A stretch of DNA of 10,452 bases. Origin: an uncultured Bacillota bacterium. Its GTDB lineage: Bacteria > Bacillota_I > Bacilli_A > RFN20 > CAG-631. The stretch lies in the NCBI GenBank assembly GCA_905197115.1, contig CAJJXN010000049.1, positions 1 to 10,452 of the forward strand, read 5' to 3'. Position numbers and translations under genes: made by a program. The notes under the pieces are model-generated. The model was not told the origin of the DNA. It saw only the letters and a program-made list of their open reading frames with translations, and did no database searches. This document shows positions 6,354-10,452 of the stretch, in pieces (position 1 is the stretch's first letter; every line of letters starts with the position of its first letter).

Positions 6354-7529
6354 ATGAAAAAAATTGTCATTATTGGTGGTGGTGCTTCTGGATTATTTGC
6401 TGCTGCCTATTTATCATTTTATACCTCTTATGCAATTACAATTCTTGAAAAAAACAATCGAGTAGGGAAAAAATTACTTTTAACTGGAAATGGAAAATGC
6501 AATCTAGCGAATGCAAATACCACCTCATCATGTTTTAATCATATTGAAGCCATGGATTTATTTAACCAATTTGATTTTAAGCAAACTATTCATTTTTTTC
6601 ATCAATTAGGCTTAATGACAAAAATAGATCAAGAAGGAAGAGTTTATCCTTATAGTGAAAGTTCCACCTCTGTTTTAGACATTTTAAGAAAATATATTTT
6701 ATCAAAAAATCAAACGTTTATTTGTGACTTTGAAGTTACATCTATTATTAAAAATCAAAAACAATTTATTGTGATGAATTCTCTTAATGAAAAAATTATT
6801 TCTGATAAATTGATTATTGCCACAGGTGGAAAAACTTATTATAAACAAACAAATAGTTATCAATTAGCCACTTTATTTCATCACTCTATTACCCCTTTAA
6901 ATCCTTCTTTAATTGGATTAAAGGTCAAAGAAAACGTCAGCTCTTTACAAAATTTAAGAGTGAAAGCAAGTGTTTCACTTGTTCAAAATGAAACTATTTT
7001 AGTTAAAGATAGTGGTGAAATATTATTTAAAAAAGATGGACTTTCAGGCATAGTCATTTTTCAAATGAGTAGTTATTGGAATCGACTTTCAAATAAAAAT
7101 GCGATTTTAAAAATAGATTTTTTCCCACATTTATCTTTAAAAGAACTTATTTTGCTTTTAAAAGAAAAAAAATGTGCTTTTAAAGAACTATTAGATGGCA
7201 TTCTCCTTAAAATGGTTGCCCAATATGTTTATAAATATGTATCTTCTCAATCGATTGAAGAATTAGCTTATGTACTTAAAAATCTTATATTCCATATTGA
7301 TTCAACTTATTCTTTTGAGAATGCTCAAGTCACTTCAGGTGGAATTGATATAAAAGAAATTGATTTACAAACTATGATGTCAAAAAAAGAAAAAGATGTC
7401 TATTTTATTGGTGAAATTTTAGATTTAGATGGCATTTGTGGAGGATATAATTTACAAATTGCTTGGACCACTGCAGCTATTTGTGGAAATCATTTAAGAA
7501 AGGAAGAACAAAATGAAGTCAAGAAGTAA
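6354..7529 (+). CDS. HI0933/BaiN-type NAD(P)/FAD-dependent oxidoreductase
   Basis: The 391-residue flavoprotein has the dinucleotide fold IIGGGASGLFAAAYL (6-20), an acidic residue at the end of strand 2 (E32), and the family signature RVGKKLLLTGNGKCNLAN (36-53). The C-terminal block VTSGGIDIKEID, then DGICGGYNLQIAWTTAA, completes FAD binding. A less conserved middle domain lies at roughly 180-320. Length is near the usual 400-420. The family (HI0933, YhiN, BaiN) is widespread; BaiN was linked to bile-acid reduction, but most members have no known substrate, so that activity should not be assumed. It is the first gene of a probable operon with the membrane protein and HAD phosphatase, and overlaps the next gene by 17 nt. 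The start is set by GAGGTGAG. Confidence 0.9.
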   Translation: MKKIVIIGGGASGLFAAAYLSFYTSYAITILEKNNRVGKKLLLTGNGKCNLANANTTSSCFNHIEAMDLFNQFDFKQTIHFFHQLGLMTKIDQEGRVYPYSESSTSVLDILRKYILSKNQTFICDFEVTSIIKNQKQFIVMNSLNEKIISDKLIIATGGKTYYKQTNSYQLATLFHHSITPLNPSLIGLKVKENVSSLQNLRVKASVSLVQNETILVKDSGEILFKKDGLSGIVIFQMSSYWNRLSNKNAILKIDFFPHLSLKELILLLKEKKCAFKELLDGILLKMVAQYVYKYVSSQSIEELAYVLKNLIFHIDSTYSFENAQVTSGGIDIKEIDLQTMMSKKEKDVYFIGEILDLDGICGGYNLQIAWTTAAICGNHLRKEEQNEVKK

Positions 7530-8304
7530 AGAATTTATTTTTTATAATAAAGAAAAATTAAGCATAAAAAAAGAAGATGCTTTTCAACTTTTATCTTCAG
7601 AAGAAAAGCAAAAAGAATTTGAAAGTCTTCAAAATGAAATTGCAAAAAAAGATAAGACTAGAAGAATATGCACACGCACTATTTTTACAATTCTATGTAT
7701 TGGCGCCATTGCGTATGGAATTTTTGGCAAACCGAATGGAAACTTTTGGTTTTATCTTTTCTTAATTGTTTTTGTCTTATCTTGGGCTTTGCTATATTTA
7801 ATTTTTGGACTCATTTTTTATAAAAGCATTATTATTAATTGGCACTTTAAAGATATTAAAAGTCCTTTGGATGACAAATGCGTGACGTATTATTCTTCAC
7901 ATTATCGCGTATATGTTCAAAAATATGAAAAGTTTTTAGGAAATGTTGACTTTACTTATACACCAAATGCTAAAAGAAGAAAAAAGAAAATGGTTGGTTT
8001 TGCTTTAGTCATGCCAAAAAGAAAAAGATTTATTTTTAATGGTAAAATCGAATCAAATATACCTTATTTTGCGTTTTATATGACCCATGGAAAAAAATTA
8101 TTTTTCTTCCCCGGAATGATTATTTATTTAAATGGCAAAGATACAAAAGTCATGTCTCACGAAGATTTTAAAGTAATCATTGATGAGTCGGATTCATTAT
8201 CTTTTTCTTATCTAAAAACACAACTACTCTATAAAAATCAAGAAATAGCAACTTTTTATATTAGCAACAATTTTAATAAAAACTTTTTTAATTTTAAATT
8301 TTAG
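7513..8304 (+). CDS. Two-TM membrane protein of unknown function
   Basis: I do not recognise this 263-residue protein. Residues 1-50 are charged and probably cytosolic, with a helix-prone stretch (EEKQKEFESLQNEIAKKDK) just before the membrane. Two hydrophobic segments lie at about 53-71 and 78-104, separated by GKPNGN, so a short external loop is likely. The remaining ~155 residues are soluble, basic near 154-172 (KRRKKK, PKRKR) and predicted mostly beta. The segment GKKLFFFPGMIIYLNGKD (193-210), then SHEDF, vaguely recalls FlPD-type membrane-proximal domains, but I would not name a family. The start has AAAGGAAG upstream and overlaps the last 17 bases of the flavoprotein gene in a different frame, so translation is probably coupled. 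The HAD phosphatase gene starts 13 bases after its stop. The final residues are Asn/Phe-rich. Confidence 0.8.
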   Translation: MKSRSKEFIFYNKEKLSIKKEDAFQLLSSEEKQKEFESLQNEIAKKDKTRRICTRTIFTILCIGAIAYGIFGKPNGNFWFYLFLIVFVLSWALLYLIFGLIFYKSIIINWHFKDIKSPLDDKCVTYYSSHYRVYVQKYEKFLGNVDFTYTPNAKRRKKKMVGFALVMPKRKRFIFNGKIESNIPYFAFYMTHGKKLFFFPGMIIYLNGKDTKVMSHEDFKVIIDESDSLSFSYLKTQLLYKNQEIATFYISNNFNKNFFNFKF

Positions 8305-8316
8305 AAAGGATCTTAT

Positions 8317-9105
8317 ATGAAAGAACTCAATAACATTCAATTATATTGCCTTGATATGGATGGCACGATTTATTTAGATAACACTTTACTTCCCAAAGTA
8401 AAAGAAACAATTGCTTATTTAAGAAAACAGGCAAGAATTGTATTTTTAACAAACAATTCATCTAAAAGTGCAAAAACTTATATTGAAAAATTAGCTAAAT
8501 TAGGCATTTCTATTACAAGTGATGAAATCTACACTTCTGGTCAAGCAACTTGTGAATATATACTTAAACATTATCCAAATCAAAGTGTATATCTAGTGGG
8601 TACAAACGCACTAAAAGAAGAGTTTGAAACTCATGGCATTCAATTAAATGAAACCAATCCTGATTTAGTCGTATTAGGATATGATACAACTCTAAATTAT
8701 GAAAAGTTAGTGAAATTCACAAATTTCTTACATCAAGGAAAAACTTATATAGCAACGCATCCAGATATTAATTGTCCTGCTGCTCCTTATTATGTTCCTG
8801 ATATTGGATCTTTTATGGCTTTAATTGAAAAAAGTACGAATAGAACGCCTCAATTAATTTGTGGAAAACCTTATACAATTATGGGTGAAACGATTATGCA
8901 TCGTTTCAATCTCAAAAAAGAACAAATTGCTATGATAGGTGATCGTTTAGTAACCGATATTGCCTTTGCTAAAAACAACGGATTTAAAGCTATTTTAGTA
9001 TTGAGTGGTGAAACTACATTAAAAGATTATCAAAACCAAGATATAAAGGCCGATATTGTTTTAAATTCTATTGCAGATTTATTACCAAATAATAATCAAA
9101 TTTAA
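8317..9105 (+). CDS. HAD-IIA family sugar phosphatase (NagD-like)
   Basis: The 262-residue hydrolase has motif I DMDGT (13-17; nucleophile D13, acid/base D15), motif II TNNSS (45-49), the motif III lysine in GKPYTIMGE (183-191, K184), and motif IV IGDRLVTDIAFAKNNG (207-222), where D209 and D214 bind magnesium. The large cap between motifs II and III (about 75-175, with TSGQAT and ATHPD) is the C2a type of NagD and 4-nitrophenyl-phosphatase relatives. It should dephosphorylate a small sugar phosphate or nucleotide in the cytosol; the natural substrate cannot be read from sequence. The start is set by AAAGGATC, 13 nt after the stop of the membrane protein gene, so it is the last gene of this operon. 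Length is normal for the family. Confidence 0.92.
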   Translation: MKELNNIQLYCLDMDGTIYLDNTLLPKVKETIAYLRKQARIVFLTNNSSKSAKTYIEKLAKLGISITSDEIYTSGQATCEYILKHYPNQSVYLVGTNALKEEFETHGIQLNETNPDLVVLGYDTTLNYEKLVKFTNFLHQGKTYIATHPDINCPAAPYYVPDIGSFMALIEKSTNRTPQLICGKPYTIMGETIMHRFNLKKEQIAMIGDRLVTDIAFAKNNGFKAILVLSGETTLKDYQNQDIKADIVLNSIADLLPNNNQI

Positions 9106-9144
9106 CGTAAACATTCTTTATACTCTCAAAAAGAGGTGTATTTT

Positions 9145-9201
9145 ATGTTTCTAAGCAATAAAAAAGAGAAAATAATTTTCTCTTTTTTTATATTATTTTA
9201 A
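9145..9201 (+). CDS. Possible 18-residue leader-like or small hydrophobic ORF
   Basis: An ATG at 9145 has a good AAGAGGTG ribosome site (9131-9138) six bases away and reads MFLSNKKEKIIFSFFILF before TAA. Its 3' half is the terminator hairpin, so much of the hydrophobic end is simply T-rich terminator sequence. It could be a small membrane peptide, a remnant of a gene start, or chance. No neighbour or homology supports it. Confidence 0.2.
   Translation: MFLSNKKEKIIFSFFILF
9160..9189. terminator. Bidirectional terminator between HAD and DUF1667 genes
   Basis: Core stem GAGAAAA (9166-9172) pairs with TTTTCTC (9176-9182) around a three-base loop, extended by A(6) at 9160-9165 and T(7) at 9183-9189. 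It gives a U-tract in both directions and lies directly before the DUF1667 stop (complement of 9193-9195). Confidence 0.9.
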
Positions 9202-9537
9202 TAAAGTTCTAGTAGCAACAATATCAACACCTAAATTTAAAACGTTTTTAATAACAACTTCTTTTACATAAATAGGAGGTGTCACTTCAATTTCTTTTAG
9301 TGCCTCAATTACATCAAACATTTTATCTTTTGGCACTTCACCACTTGTAATAACAGGTAAACAATTCGTATATTCACTTTTTATTTTCACTGTAGAAGTT
9401 ACCATACGACTTGGATGAGTCATCTCATTAATCGCATATTGAACTCCTCGTTTACAAAAATTACCGCTTACATTATTATGGTCATCAATTTGTAAATGAC
9501 AACCTCTTGGACAAACAATGCAAATCATTTCTTTCAT
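9193..9537 (-). CDS. DUF1667 (COG3862) cysteine-rich protein
   Basis: The 114-residue protein starts with CIVCPRGC and a later NFCKRG, giving four cysteines within about the first 30 residues arranged like an iron-sulphur or zinc site. The rest (PVITSGEVPKDKMFDVIEALKEI, then IYVKEVVIKNVLNLGVDIVATR) fits the DUF1667 family. Members are almost always encoded with a COG0446 FAD/NAD oxidoreductase and a COG0579 GlpA/LhgO-like flavoprotein, and probably act as an electron-transfer or assembly partner; the biochemical role is unproven. Here it lies one base downstream of the oxidoreductase gene, with a strong AAAGGAGG ribosome site inside the end of that gene, so it is the last gene of the operon. 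Length is normal for the family. Confidence 0.9.
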   Translation of the reverse strand: MKEMICIVCPRGCHLQIDDHNNVSGNFCKRGVQYAINEMTHPSRMVTSTVKIKSEYTNCLPVITSGEVPKDKMFDVIEALKEIEVTPPIYVKEVVIKNVLNLGVDIVATRTLLK

Positions 9538-9538
9538 G

Positions 9539-10452
9539 TTAATCCTCCTTTATTTCAAATGTTAAATTTTCAAATTCAGATGAAAATAGTTTGGTATCTA
9601 AACTTATAATTTCCATTTCAGCAGGAAGTAAATATAATTTCTTAATTTTCTTAATAACTTGATTACCTGCTTTTATTTCAATAAAGCAAGAAGAAAAAGG
9701 TTTACTTACTCGAAATTTAAAATCAATTGAAGTATCTTTTTCATCCATTTTAAATTTTTGAGGAAGGACATACGATATTCCATTTGCAGGAATAGTTAAA
9801 TGTTCTTTACTATTTGTAGAAATTTGGTTTTTAAGATATTTAACGGCTCCTTTGGCTGCCATACATGCTTCTTGGCTCACAAAATCAACTAAATCATGAA
9901 CATGTAAAGCATTTCCACAACTAAAGATACCTTCTTTACAACATTGGTAATCTTGATCTACTTCTATCCCTTTTGTTTTGTAATGGAGAGGAATATTTAA
10001 CTTTTCAAGTAATGGATTATAAGGAACTAGTCCCACTGATAAAATTAAAGTATCACATTCAAATTCTTTTTCTGTATTTTCGATATAATTTAGATTTTCA
10101 TCCACTTGAGTTAAAATGATTTTTTCTACACGATTTTTTCCTATTACTTTTTTAACAGTATGACTTAAATAAAGTGGGATATTAAAATCATTTAAACATT
10201 GCACAATATTACGATTAAGACCATTAGAATAAGGCATAATTTCTGCTACTCCTAACACTTTGGCTCCTTCTAAAGTACAACGTCTAGCCATAATTAGGCC
10301 AATATCTCCACTTCCTAAAATAAACACCTTTTTACCAATCATATATCCATCAATATTCATATATTTTTGGGCTAAGCCAGCGCTTAAAATGCCGCTAACG
10401 CGTGCTCCTTCAAGTTGAATTGCCCCAGCGCTTCTTTCACTACAACCTGTAG
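9539..10452 (-). CDS. FAD/NAD-dependent oxidoreductase (COG0446), 5' truncated by window
   Basis: The frame is open from the window edge to TAA (complement of 9539-9541). The ATG at 10358-10360 is internal: the sequence before it (GCSERSAGAIQLEGARVSG, then GLAQKYMNIDGY) is family sequence continuing off the window. About 304 residues are visible. They include the second dinucleotide fold FILGSGDIGLIMARR for NAD(P)H, a DTLILSVGLVPYNPLL strand, and GIFSCGNALHVHDLVDFV with an FAD-contacting acidic loop. A beta-rich tail of about 80 residues follows the QEACMAAKGAVKYL helix. The first FAD-binding GxGxxG should lie just beyond the window. Such proteins work with DUF1667 and a GlpA/LhgO-like flavoprotein, probably moving electrons between NAD(P)H and a hydroxy-acid or glycerol-phosphate oxidising partner. 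The upstream partner is expected but not visible. Confidence 0.9.
   Translation of the reverse strand, partial: TGCSERSAGAIQLEGARVSGILSAGLAQKYMNIDGYMIGKKVFILGSGDIGLIMARRCTLEGAKVLGVAEIMPYSNGLNRNIVQCLNDFNIPLYLSHTVKKVIGKNRVEKIILTQVDENLNYIENTEKEFECDTLILSVGLVPYNPLLEKLNIPLHYKTKGIEVDQDYQCCKEGIFSCGNALHVHDLVDFVSQEACMAAKGAVKYLKNQISTNSKEHLTIPANGISYVLPQKFKMDEKDTSIDFKFRVSKPFSSCFIEIKAGNQVIKKIKKLYLLPAEMEIISLDTKLFSSEFENLTFEIKED

Noticed and set aside
7577..7765. Second plus-strand frame inside the two-TM protein gene
   Set aside because: Fully nested in a better supported frame that has a ribosome site and coherent membrane topology.
10358..10360. ATG as the true start of the right-end oxidoreductase
   Set aside because: The frame stays open upstream to the window edge with clear family sequence (GCSERSAGAI), so this methionine is internal.
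1..10452. UGA-as-tryptophan code (Mollicutes type), given the absence of TGA stops
   Set aside because: The tryptophan codons checked are TGG and no in-frame TGA is found inside the genes, so the standard bacterial code fits.
1..10452. CRISPR array, insertion sequence, tRNA or rRNA
   Set aside because: No direct-repeat/spacer pattern, transposase frame, cloverleaf or conserved rRNA segment was seen on either strand.

Overview
The window is a strongly AT-rich stretch of bacterial chromosome. Genes are tightly packed, Shine-Dalgarno sequences are good (AAGGTGAT, GGAGG, GAGGTGAG, AAAGGAGG), and the terminators are short hairpins followed by T-runs. This points to a low-GC Bacillota, most plausibly an Erysipelotrichales-like or related gut Bacilli lineage. 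That placement is inferred from gene families and composition; no taxonomic marker is present. Tryptophan is read from TGG and no in-frame TGA occurs inside the genes, so the standard bacterial code fits. All eleven genes with visible stops end in TAA or TAG.

Left part (1-1513): the C-terminal end of a collagen-like Gly-X-Y protein on + meets a leftward GT2-type glycosyltransferase with a TPR-like tail across a shared bidirectional terminator. The glycosyltransferase is divergent from a large helicase gene. The 146-bp gap between them holds a perfect 13-bp inverted repeat.

Middle part (1514-5312): an 876-residue superfamily 2 helicase carries a predicted C-terminal two-helix membrane hairpin, which is the most unusual protein here. 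It converges on a leftward pair, a guanylate kinase and a TrmR-like O-methyltransferase, whose stop and start codons abut (TAGATG). A hairpin containing both converging stop codons separates the helicase from this pair.

Right-centre (5313-9192): a symmetric divergent promoter region serves the kinase pair (-) and a DegV-family fatty-acid-binding protein (+), which has its own terminator. Next comes a probable three-gene operon with a recognisable promoter: an HI0933/BaiN-type flavoprotein, an unrecognised two-TM membrane protein overlapping it by 17 nt, and a NagD-type HAD phosphatase. It ends in another bidirectional hairpin.

Right end (9193-10452): a leftward DUF1667 Cys-rich protein and a FAD/NAD-dependent oxidoreductase that runs off the window. 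Together they match the conserved oxidoreductase-DUF1667 module that normally also includes a GlpA/LhgO-like flavoprotein, expected just outside the window.

Most of the window is housekeeping or metabolic. The items most deserving a second look are the membrane-anchored helicase, the collagen/glycosyltransferase pairing, the unknown two-TM protein and the two palindrome-bearing divergent intergenic regions. No mobile element, CRISPR array, tRNA or rRNA was seen, and no gene-free stretch exceeds 300 bases.
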